NCBI GenBank assembly: GCA_965204915.1
Contig: OZ242023.1
Coordinates: forward strand, 4,030,001-4,094,000
From: HK1 sp965204915
GTDB lineage: Bacteria > Pseudomonadota > Gammaproteobacteria > HK1
Reading direction: 5' to 3'
DNA length: 64,000 bases
Part shown: piece after piece, positions 52,059 to 59,440 of the stretch
Layout of the letters: each line of letters opens with the position of its first letter
Position numbering within the stretch: the stretch's first letter is position 1
Translations under genes and position numbers: made by a program
Notes under the pieces: model-generated
The model's database searches: none
What the model was told of the DNA's origin: nothing
Seen by the model: the letters and a program-made list of their open reading frames with translations, nothing else

Positions 52059-52625
52059 ATGGACGCCTTTTCGATGCCTTCGGCCGCCGTCGAACACCTG
52101 ATCCTCGTCTCCCTGCTCGCGCTCATGGCGGTGACCGCGGGGGCCGTCGCCCTGACCCGGAGCCTGTTCGCCGCCGCGATGCTGTTCGGCATCTTCAGCC
52201 TGCTGTCGGCGGCGGTCTTCGTGGTGCTGGACGCCGTCGACGTCGCGTTCACCGAGGCGGCGGTGGGGGCGGGGATCTCGACGATCCTCATGCTCGCGAC
52301 CCTGGCGAGGACGAACGCCCGCCAGCGCGCCGGGCCGCGGCTGCGCCCCGGGCCCCTCGCGCTGGCGGCGGGGCTCGTGCTGCTGCTTGCCTATGCGTCG
52401 TCCGACCGCCCGCGCTTCGCCGCGCCGGAGGCCCCCGCGAACCTGCACGTCGCGCCCCGGTACCTGGAGCAGGGTCCGAAGGAGACCGGGGTGCCCAACG
52501 TCGTCACCGCGGTGCTCGCGAGCTACCGGGGCTACGACACCCTGGGCGAGGTCACGGTGATCTTCACCGCCGGCATCGGCGTCCTCGCCTTGCTCGGGCT
52601 GGGCGGTGGGACGCGGCGCGACTGA
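52059..52625 (+). CDS. MbhD/MbhE-like (MrpA C-terminal-type) subunit
   Basis: This 188-aa membrane protein corresponds to the C-terminal end of MrpA (MbhD plus MbhE-like regions). SLFAAAMLFGIFSLLSAAVF and DVAFTEAAVGAGISTILMLA (~residues 60–80) match the DUF4040/MbhD helices. A second half contains NVVTAVLASYRGYDTLGEVT, the MbhE-like motif. In this operon type it stands in for the large MrpA protein, whose N-terminal NuoL-like part is absent. Fourteen bases separate it from mrpG. Confidence 0.82.
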   Translation: MDAFSMPSAAVEHLILVSLLALMAVTAGAVALTRSLFAAAMLFGIFSLLSAAVFVVLDAVDVAFTEAAVGAGISTILMLATLARTNARQRAGPRLRPGPLALAAGLVLLLAYASSDRPRFAAPEAPANLHVAPRYLEQGPKETGVPNVVTAVLASYRGYDTLGEVTVIFTAGIGVLALLGLGGGTRRD

Positions 52626-52640
52626 AAGGAGGGGCGGGAC

Positions 52641-53144
52641 ATGCAGCATCACATCGTCCTCAAGGTCGCCGCGAAGCTGCTCCTGCCCTTCATCCTGCTG
52701 TTCGCGCTCTACGTCCAGTTCCACGGCGACTTCGGGCCGGGGGGAGGCTTCCAGGCGGGGGCCATCTTCGGGGCCGGGATCATCCTCTACGCCCTGGTGT
52801 TCGGCGCCGGGCACGCCCGCGCGGTCATCCCGCCCGGCGCGGTCCGCGCCACCGCCGCGCTCGGGGTGCTCCTCTACACCGGGGTCGGGGCGGTGTCCCT
52901 GCTGCTCGGCGCGAACTTCCTCGACTACGACGTCCTCGCGGCCGACCCGGTGGCCGGCCAGCACCTCGGCATCCTCCTCGTGGAGCTGGGGGTGGGGCTC
53001 ACCGTCACCGCGGTGATGATCCTGCTCTTCTACGCTTTCGCCGGTGCGGAGGAGGCGGAGAATGATCGAGCCCCCAGGGATCGGGCAGTCGCGGATCGGG
53101 ATGGTGCGAACCGGATCGGCGCGGACCGGACCCCCCCGGGCTGA
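52641..53144 (+). CDS. mrpB: Mrp antiporter subunit B
   Basis: This 167-aa MnhB/MrpB protein has FALYVQFHGDFGPGGGFQAG (~residues 22–41), with the conserved HG..GPGGGFQAG motif, and a C-terminal helix with LGILLVELGVGLTVTAVMIL. A GGAGGGGCGGGAC-type ribosome site precedes ATG 52641. After the last helix comes a 30-residue Asp/Arg/Ala tail (RAPRDRAVADRDGANRIG…) encoded by imperfect GATCGGGA-type repeats overlapping the 5' side of mrpC. Confidence 0.88.
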   Translation: MQHHIVLKVAAKLLLPFILLFALYVQFHGDFGPGGGFQAGAIFGAGIILYALVFGAGHARAVIPPGAVRATAALGVLLYTGVGAVSLLLGANFLDYDVLAADPVAGQHLGILLVELGVGLTVTAVMILLFYAFAGAEEAENDRAPRDRAVADRDGANRIGADRTPPG

Positions 53145-53163
53145 ACCGCCACGGACCGGGACG

Positions 53164-53619
53164 ATGCTCGACGCCTTCCTCGGCCACTACGCCTACTGGG
53201 GCGCCATCGTCCTGCTCGCGATCGGACTCTACGCGGTGACCGCGAGCGGGAACCTCGTGAAGAAGGTGATGGGGCTCTCCATCTTCCAGAGCGCGGTGTT
53301 CGTCCTGTACATCTCCATCGGCGCGGTCGAGGGAGGGACCGCCCCCATCGCCGGGCCGTCCCATACCGCTTACGCGAACCCGCTGCCCCACGTGCTGATC
53401 CTCACCGCCATCGTGGTCGGGGTCGCGACCGCGGCCCTCGCCCTCGCCCTGGTGGTGCGCATCCACGCCGCCTGGGGCAGCGTCGAGGAGGACGACATCG
53501 CCCGCGCGGAGGCCGACCCCGTGCAGGCGCCGTCGCAAGCCCCCTTGCAGGCGCATCATCCGGCCGGGGAAACGCCCGCCGGTGAGGGCGGCGTCCGCGC
53601 GGAGGCCGGACGCCGGTGA
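53164..53619 (+). CDS. mrpC: Mrp antiporter subunit C
   Basis: This 151-aa MnhC/MrpC (NuoK-like) protein is a three-helix type with TASGNLVKKVMGLSIFQSAV (~residues 25–44) and the HVLILTAIVVGVATAALALAL helix typical of NuoK/MrpC. ATG 53164 is chosen because it matches the normal start (MLDAFLGHYAYW). An ATG at 53062 would add 34 residues of Arg/Thr/Pro repeats and overlap mrpB. The C-terminal ~40 residues are again low complexity (Gln/Ala/Pro). The stop overlaps the mrpD GTG. Confidence 0.87.
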   Translation: MLDAFLGHYAYWGAIVLLAIGLYAVTASGNLVKKVMGLSIFQSAVFVLYISIGAVEGGTAPIAGPSHTAYANPLPHVLILTAIVVGVATAALALALVVRIHAAWGSVEEDDIARAEADPVQAPSQAPLQAHHPAGETPAGEGGVRAEAGRR

Positions 53620-55109
53620 GCACCTTGCAGGCGCAGCTTCCCGCGCTGCAGATCGTCGTGCCGCTTCTCGCGGCGCCGCTGTGCGCGCTGCTGCGCAATC
53701 CCACCTTCGCCTGGGGATTCGCCACGGCGGTGAGCGGGGTGAGCTTCGCGGTCGCGGCGGCGCTCGCCGGCGCGGTGTCGGACGGCTCGGAGATCACCTA
53801 TCTCCTCGGAGGATGGGCGGCGCCGTGGGGCATCGAGTACCGGCTCGACGCGCTGAACGCCCTGGTGCTGGTGATCGTGACCGGCGCGAGCACCCTGACG
53901 CTGGTGCACGCCCGGCTCAGCGTCGCGCGCGAGGTCCGCCGCGAGCGCATCGGGCTCTTCTACACTGCGTGGCTGCTGTGCCTCACCGGGATGCTCGGCA
54001 TGGCGATCACCGGGGACGTGTTCAACGTCTTCGTCTTCCTGGAGATCTCGTCGCTGGCGGCTTACACCCTGGTCGCCCTCGGACCCGGACGCGCCGCCCT
54101 GCTCGCCGCGTTCCGCTACCTCGTCCTCGGCTCGATCGGCGCGACCTTCTTCCTCATCGGGGTCGGGCTGCTCTACATGATGACCGGCACCCTGAACATG
54201 GCGGACATGGCCGGGCGGCTCGGCGAGGTCGCCCACACCCGCACGGTGACCGCGGGCGTGGTGTTCGTGGTTCTCGGCCTGGGCCTCAAGGCGGCGGTCT
54301 TCCCCCTCCATGCGTGGCTGCCCGCCGCCTACGCGCACGCCCCGTCGAGCGCCGCCTCCTTCCTCGCCGGGACCGCCACCAAGGTGTCCGTCTACGTGCT
54401 GGCGCGCTTCCTGTTCGACGTCTTCGGGCTGGACCTCTCGTTCGAGCGGCTCGATCTGGGCGCGTTCCTGATCCCGCTGGCCATCGCCGGGATCGTCGCG
54501 GGATCGGCCGTGGCGGTGTTCCAGGACCACGTGAAGAAGCTGCTCGCGTGGTCGAGCATCGCCCAGATCGGCTACATGGTGCTCGGGATCGGGCTCGGGA
54601 CCGCGGCCGGGGCCGCCGCTTCGATCCTCCACCTGTTCAACCACGCGCTGATGAAGGTCGCGCTCTTCCTCGCGGTCGGCAACCTCGTCTACCGCACCGG
54701 ATCCGCGGCGCTCGCGAACCTCTCGGGGCTGGGACGCAACATGCCGTGGACGATGGGCGCGTTCCTGGTGGCCGCGATGAGCCTCGTCGGCGTCCCGCTG
54801 ACCGCCGGCTTCGTGTCGAAGTGGTACCTGCTCCGCGCCGCCCTGGAGGGTGGGCTGTGGCCGGTGGCGGCGGTCGTCGTGGCGTCGTCGCTGCTCGCCG
54901 CGATCTACATGTGGCGGGTGGTGAACACCGCGTTCTTCACCCCGCCCCCCCCCGACACGGTGCAGGCGCACGCGGCGGAGGCGCACTGGACGATGGTCGC
55001 GCCGGTGGTCGCGCTCGCCGCCGCCAACGTCTGGTTCGGCGTGGAGACCTCGTTCAGCACGGGGTTCGCCGCCCTGGCGGGCGCGGCGCTGGCCGGAGGT
55101 GCGCCGTGA
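53616..55109 (+). CDS. mrpD: Mrp antiporter subunit D (NuoN/NuoM-like), first copy
   Basis: This 497-aa proton/cation-translocating subunit has about 14 transmembrane helices. Key residues: Glu in NVFVFLEISSLAAYTLVA (~residues 135–152), the Lys in GLGLKAAVFPLHAWLPAAYA (~223–242) and the Lys of GTATKVSVYVLARFLF, matching proton-channel residues of complex I antiporter-like subunits. It starts at GTG 53616, overlapping the mrpC stop. The following 42-codon ORF overlaps its stop (GTGA). Confidence 0.92.
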   Translation: MSTLQAQLPALQIVVPLLAAPLCALLRNPTFAWGFATAVSGVSFAVAAALAGAVSDGSEITYLLGGWAAPWGIEYRLDALNALVLVIVTGASTLTLVHARLSVAREVRRERIGLFYTAWLLCLTGMLGMAITGDVFNVFVFLEISSLAAYTLVALGPGRAALLAAFRYLVLGSIGATFFLIGVGLLYMMTGTLNMADMAGRLGEVAHTRTVTAGVVFVVLGLGLKAAVFPLHAWLPAAYAHAPSSAASFLAGTATKVSVYVLARFLFDVFGLDLSFERLDLGAFLIPLAIAGIVAGSAVAVFQDHVKKLLAWSSIAQIGYMVLGIGLGTAAGAAASILHLFNHALMKVALFLAVGNLVYRTGSAALANLSGLGRNMPWTMGAFLVAAMSLVGVPLTAGFVSKWYLLRAALEGGLWPVAAVVVASSLLAAIYMWRVVNTAFFTPPPPDTVQAHAAEAHWTMVAPVVALAAANVWFGVETSFSTGFAALAGAALAGGAP

Positions 55110-55234
55110 GCCCGTCGCTCCTCATCCTGGGCTGCATCGCGCTGCCTTTGCCGGCGAGCGGGCAGAACGTCGCGGCGGGGTGCGCATCCGGTCCGTGCGT
55201 ATCCGGCCCGCGCGCACCAGGTGTCGTGCCGTGA
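55106..55234 (+). CDS. 42-codon coupled ORF from duplication of the next gene's start
   Basis: GTG 55106 overlaps the mrpD stop and the ORF's own TGA overlaps the next gene's GTG (55231), so it is perfectly inserted in the coupled chain. Its first ~18 codons (MSPSLLILGCIALPLPASG) duplicate the start of the downstream subunit (MSSQLLILGCIALPVLASG) with 75–80% identity at DNA level. The rest is a Gly/Pro/Cys linker (CASGPCVSGPRAPG). It may be a translated by-product rather than a working protein, though its single hydrophobic segment could enter the membrane. Confidence 0.55.
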   Translation: MSPSLLILGCIALPLPASGQNVAAGCASGPCVSGPRAPGVVP

Positions 55235-56709
55235 GCTCCCAGCTCCTCATCCTGGGCTGCATCGCGCTGCCGGTGCTGGCGAGCGGGCTGGTCGTCGCGA
55301 CGGGGCGCGCGCCCAACCTGCGCGAGGCGGTGACCCTGGCGGCCGGGGCGCTCGTCTTCGGATGCGTCGCCGGGCTCTACCCCGAGGTGTCGCAGGGGGC
55401 GCGGCCGGCGGTCGTCCTGGCTCCGCTGGTGCCGGGGGTCGCGCTCAAGCTCACCGTCGAGCCGCTGGGGCTGCTGTTCGCGATGGTGGCGGGGTTCCTG
55501 TGGCCGGTGACCTCGCTCTACGCCATCGGCTACATGCGGGCGCACCACGAGCGGAACCAGACCCGCTTCTACGCCTGCTTCGCGGTGTCCATCGCGGCCG
55601 CGATGGGGGTCGCGTTCGCGGACAACCTCGTCACCCTGTTCGTCTTCTACGAGGTGCTGACCCTCTCGACGTACCCGCTCGTCACCCACGCCGGCACCGA
55701 CGCGGCGAGGCGGGCGGGACGGGTGTACCTCGCCACCCTGCTCGGGACCTCGATCGGGCTCCAGCTTCTCGCGATCGCCTGGACCTACGCCTACGCGGGC
55801 ACCGTGGACTTCCGCGAAGGCGGCATCCTCGCCGGACGGATCCCCGAAGGGGTCGCCGCGGTGGTGTTCTGCCTGTTCGCGTTCGGTGTCGGCAAGGCGG
55901 CGCTGATGCCCTTCCACCGCTGGCTGCCGGCCGCGATGGTGGCCCCGACCCCGGTGAGCGCGCTGCTGCACGCGGTGGCGGTGGTGAAGGCGGGGGTGTT
56001 CACGATCCTGAAGGTGGCGGTGTACGTGTTCGGCCCCGACCTGCTCGCCGCGAGCGGGGGCGGGCGGATCATCGCCTACGTGGCCGGCGCGACGATCCTC
56101 GTCGGCTCGCTGGTGGCGATGCACAAGGACAACCTGAAGGCGCGGCTCGCGTACTCCACGATCAGCCAGCTCGCCTACGTGGTGCTGGGGGCGGTGCTGG
56201 CGAGCGCGTGGGGGACGGTGGGAGCGGCGCTGCACATCGTGATGCACGCCTTCGGGAAGATCACGCTGTTCTTCTGCGCAGGCGCCGTGCTGGTGGCCGC
56301 GCACAGGACGGAGGTGAGCGAGCTCGGGGGGCTGGGACGCCGGATGCCGGTGACGATGGGGGCGTTCGTGGTGGCGAGCCTGTGCATCATCGGTCTGCCG
56401 CCGCTGGGTGGGGCGTGGAGCAAGTGGTACCTGGCGACGGCGGCGGTGGACGCGGGCGAGTGGGTGTTGCTGGGGGTGCTGCTGCTGAGTTCGCTGCTGA
56501 GCCTGGGCTATCTGCTTGCGGTGCCGATGCGGGCGTTCTCGCCCGCGGCGGGGGCGGGGAGCGAGGGGATCGCGGGGGGCCAGGAGATCCGGGAGGCGCC
56601 GCCCGCCTGCCTCGCCGCGATCCTGATCACCGCGGCCGGATGCCTGGCGCTGTTCCTGTACCCGGACCCGTTCTTCGCGCTGGCCAGCCAGGTCGCGGGG
56701 GTGCGCTGA
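55231..56709 (+). CDS. Second MrpD-like (NuoN-type) antiporter subunit
   Basis: This 492-aa protein starts at GTG 55231. It contains LVTLFVFYEVLTLSTYPLVT (Glu in the fifth helix, ~residues 132–151), FGVGKAALMPFHRWLPAAMV (~220–239, channel Lys), TPVSALLHAVAVVKAGVFTI and MHKDNLKARLAYSTISQLAY. It is a second D-type ion-translocating subunit, clearly diverged from the first. Operons of this type carry extra D copies instead of a full-length MrpA. A Gly/Ala/Glu-rich loop (PAAGAGSEGIAGGQ, ~residues 435–448) resembles the other low-complexity insertions. Confidence 0.92.
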   Translation: MSSQLLILGCIALPVLASGLVVATGRAPNLREAVTLAAGALVFGCVAGLYPEVSQGARPAVVLAPLVPGVALKLTVEPLGLLFAMVAGFLWPVTSLYAIGYMRAHHERNQTRFYACFAVSIAAAMGVAFADNLVTLFVFYEVLTLSTYPLVTHAGTDAARRAGRVYLATLLGTSIGLQLLAIAWTYAYAGTVDFREGGILAGRIPEGVAAVVFCLFAFGVGKAALMPFHRWLPAAMVAPTPVSALLHAVAVVKAGVFTILKVAVYVFGPDLLAASGGGRIIAYVAGATILVGSLVAMHKDNLKARLAYSTISQLAYVVLGAVLASAWGTVGAALHIVMHAFGKITLFFCAGAVLVAAHRTEVSELGGLGRRMPVTMGAFVVASLCIIGLPPLGGAWSKWYLATAAVDAGEWVLLGVLLLSSLLSLGYLLAVPMRAFSPAAGAGSEGIAGGQEIREAPPACLAAILITAAGCLALFLYPDPFFALASQVAGVR

Positions 56710-57318
56710 GGCGGCGGGAAGCGTTCGGCGGCCCGGGCGCCGGGATCGGGAGAGCGGAGAGGAGACATCCACCACCAGATCGGCGGCTCGGGTCCTGAAG
56801 AAAGCGTGCCGGCAACGGCGATGCCGAGCTTTGAAGGCTCACCTTGACGGCGGGGAAACCGGCCGAATAACGTAACCGCCGATGGTATCGGGTGGCTGGC
56901 TGGAGGATGAAATGGCGTTCCGGGAGCGCAGTGCCCGGGCTCCTCGTGGCGGGATGAGGCAGCATCGCAACGAACAGGGAGAGGCACGAAAATGCCGCCC
57001 GCCCTGTGCCTCCGGCTTTGTCATACCCCCTTCCGGCGCGGTGCGGGTCTCGCCGCCACAGACTCGGGACGCCCGATCCCGTGTCGGGGACGCTCATGGT
57101 TCGGCCTTTTCCCGTAGACGGCCCGATGCCAAGTGCCCACAGACGTGTCGGCCGGACGACTTGGCCGCGGACAGCCGGAGAAAGAGCGGGCCGGAGATCG
57201 GTCGATGCCGCAAAGAGCGGCTTGACGACGATGCGCACACATCCCCGGATCAAGTGCCGGCCCAAGGCTCGGGACTGTGCCGAGCGTAGAGCCTTGCCAT
57301 CGGCCGGTTCCCACTCTC
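56710..57318. other. 609-bp intergenic region, left border of the right-hand defence operon
   Basis: No gene with supportable features. Several GC-rich frames on the minus strand have no family features or ribosome sites. It probably contains the promoter of the PLD–helicase operon on its right end and marks the edge between the mrp operon and accessory DNA. I saw no tRNA and no attachment-site repeat. Confidence 0.4.
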
Positions 57319-59214
57319 ATGAGCCTTCGGAATGTCCCATACCGGGAAGATTATCGATCCGGGCACGACAACATCGTCGAGGACTTCTTCCGTCCGTCGC
57401 TACGCGAGGCGCGGGAGTACTGGCGGGCCGTCGGATATTTCTCCAGTTCGGCCCTCGAAGCCTTCGGCGCACCGCTGGGTGAGTTCGTCGCGAGCGACGG
57501 CCGCATCCGGCTCGTCACTTCGATCGAGCTTTCCGAAGCCGATCTCGAGGCCATCGAGGCAGGCACGACGAGGCGACGGATCTGCGCCGATCGCGTCACC
57601 CGGATCATCGAGGAGGAGTTCGCCGACGGCATGGGCGACGGTACGGCGCGTCTGGTCCGGTTGCTCGAAATGGGCCGCCTGGAGATCCGCATCGCAGTCC
57701 CCAAGACCGGCACCGGCATCTATCATGAGAAGATCGGGCTCTTTCTGAACGGTAGCGACCATGTCGCCTTCACCGGATCCTCGAACGAGAGCCGCAACGC
57801 ATTCGAGAACAACCGCGAGTGCATCGACGTGTTCACATCCTGGACATCCGGCGACAGCGCCGCTCGCGCCGAGCGCAAGCGGACGCATTTCGAAGCCCTG
57901 TGGAACCGCGAGGATCAGGGCGTCGAGGTCTACAGCTTCCCCGAAGCGGCCAGGAAACGGCTGATCCGCATCTGCGCGGAACGCGACATCGGACGTTCGC
58001 GGGCGGACGCCGCCTTCACCAGATGGCGCCATCAGGACGAAGCCGTGAAGGCGTTTTTCGCGGCGGAACGTGGTGTGCTCGACATGGCCACCGGAACGGG
58101 CAAGACGCGAACGGCCATCAGGATCCTCCGAACCCTGTTCGAGCGGAATGCCATCGACAGTGTCATCGTATCCACGCACGGCACCGATCTGCTCGATCAA
58201 TGGTTCACGGAACTCCAGACGGCGGCGGCGTGCCTCCCGGAGCGGGCCGTCGTATCCCGCCACTACGGTCACAACAAGCAACTCGACAACTTCGCCCTCG
58301 ATACCGGAAACAGGATCCTCCTGGCGTCGCGGGAGCCGTGCGCCAGAGCGCTGGTTCGCCTGACTTCTGCCCAAGCGTTCCGGACGCTCCTCGTCCACGA
58401 TGAGGTCCACGGACTGGGCAGCGAAGGCAACCGCGAGCGCCTGGCTGGGCTGTCGGACAACATACGCTTCCGGCTCGGGCTGAGCGCCACCCCGGAGCGG
58501 ATGTACGATCAGGAGGGCAATGCCTTCATCGAAGAACACATCGGCCCCGTCCTCATGACCTTCGGACTCGAAGAGGCTATCGGACGCGGCGTCCTGGCGC
58601 CTTTCAACTACTTCCCCCTTCATTACGAGTTGACCGTCGCCGACCGTGAGCGCATCGCGGCCATCTTCAGAAAACGCGCCGCAAGGGAAGCCGCCGGCGA
58701 CCCCATGCCGGAAGAAATGGTCTGGAACGAGATCGCCCTCGTCTACAAGACATCCCCGGCCAAGCTGCCGGTCTTCGACGAGTTCATCGCAAGCCGCCGG
58801 GATCTTCTGAAACGGTGCATCGTCTTCGCCGGAGATACGAGCTACGGCCACGCAGTCCTGGAGACCGTTCAGAAGTACCGGGCGGATATTCACACTTACT
58901 TCTCGGGCGAGGACGCCGGAACGCTCAGGAGGTTCGCAACGGGCGACCTCGAATGCCTGATCGCGTGCCATCGCCTGTCGGAAGGAATCGACATCCGCTC
59001 CTTGGAAACGGTCATCCTCTTTTCTTCGGACAGGGCACGCCTGGAGACGATCCAGCGCCTCGGGCGCTGCTTGCGAATAGACCCGGACAACCCCGGCAAG
59101 ACCGCCAACGTCGTCGACTTCATTCGCAACGGCGACGACAACGACGATCCGAACGCGGACGAAATCCGACGCGACTGGCTGGCGGAATTGTCCCGAGTGC
59201 GCCCCGCGGAGTGA
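57319..59214 (+). CDS. PLD-nuclease / superfamily 2 helicase fusion (restriction-type)
   Basis: This 631-aa protein has an N-terminal phospholipase D-like nuclease region with one HKD-type motif, YHEKIGLFLNGSDHVAFTGS followed by SN (~residues 134–155). A helicase core follows: Walker A LDMATGTGKTRTAIRIL (~252–268), Walker B LLVHDEVHGLG (DEVH, ~357–367), GLSATPERMYD and motif VI ETIQRLGRCLRID (~575–587). This fusion type is found in phosphorothioation-linked and other restriction loci, where it probably cleaves unmodified DNA. ATG 57319 opens directly into MSLRNVPYREDY. It is first in a chain of six or more closely spaced genes. Confidence 0.85.
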   Translation: MSLRNVPYREDYRSGHDNIVEDFFRPSLREAREYWRAVGYFSSSALEAFGAPLGEFVASDGRIRLVTSIELSEADLEAIEAGTTRRRICADRVTRIIEEEFADGMGDGTARLVRLLEMGRLEIRIAVPKTGTGIYHEKIGLFLNGSDHVAFTGSSNESRNAFENNRECIDVFTSWTSGDSAARAERKRTHFEALWNREDQGVEVYSFPEAARKRLIRICAERDIGRSRADAAFTRWRHQDEAVKAFFAAERGVLDMATGTGKTRTAIRILRTLFERNAIDSVIVSTHGTDLLDQWFTELQTAAACLPERAVVSRHYGHNKQLDNFALDTGNRILLASREPCARALVRLTSAQAFRTLLVHDEVHGLGSEGNRERLAGLSDNIRFRLGLSATPERMYDQEGNAFIEEHIGPVLMTFGLEEAIGRGVLAPFNYFPLHYELTVADRERIAAIFRKRAAREAAGDPMPEEMVWNEIALVYKTSPAKLPVFDEFIASRRDLLKRCIVFAGDTSYGHAVLETVQKYRADIHTYFSGEDAGTLRRFATGDLECLIACHRLSEGIDIRSLETVILFSSDRARLETIQRLGRCLRIDPDNPGKTANVVDFIRNGDDNDDPNADEIRRDWLAELSRVRPAE

Positions 59215-59218
59215 CGAC

Positions 59219-59440
59219 GTGGCGATAGACCCGAGGATCAGGGAAGCGATCGAGGTCGCCGTCGAAGAGGGCGGACAAGATGCGTCGCTGTCGAGGAAGC
59301 TGGTCGCCTGGTTCGAAGAACTTTCGTCCGGCAACGAAGGGATCGGCGACGCAGAAAGGCATCTCAAGCTTCTCTACGACAGCACCAAGCAGGACGCCGG
59401 TGACGATGAGTCCGACGACGAGGGGAGCCCGGATCGATGA
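59219..59440 (+). CDS. Small acidic protein of the right-hand operon
   Basis: This 73-aa protein starts at GTG 59219, 4 nt after the helicase stop, and overlaps the next gene by ATGA. The N-terminal half is helical (PRIREAIEVAVEEGGQDASL), followed by SRKLVAWFEELSSGNEGI and an acidic tail (DAGDDESDDEGSPDR). Similar short proteins accompany DndD-like ATPases in modification cassettes and may bridge subunits. No catalytic motif. Confidence 0.7.
   Translation: MAIDPRIREAIEVAVEEGGQDASLSRKLVAWFEELSSGNEGIGDAERHLKLLYDSTKQDAGDDESDDEGSPDR

Noticed and set aside
56710..57318. Integrase or attachment site at the border of the right-hand operon
   Set aside because: No integrase motif, tRNA end or direct repeat could be found by eye.
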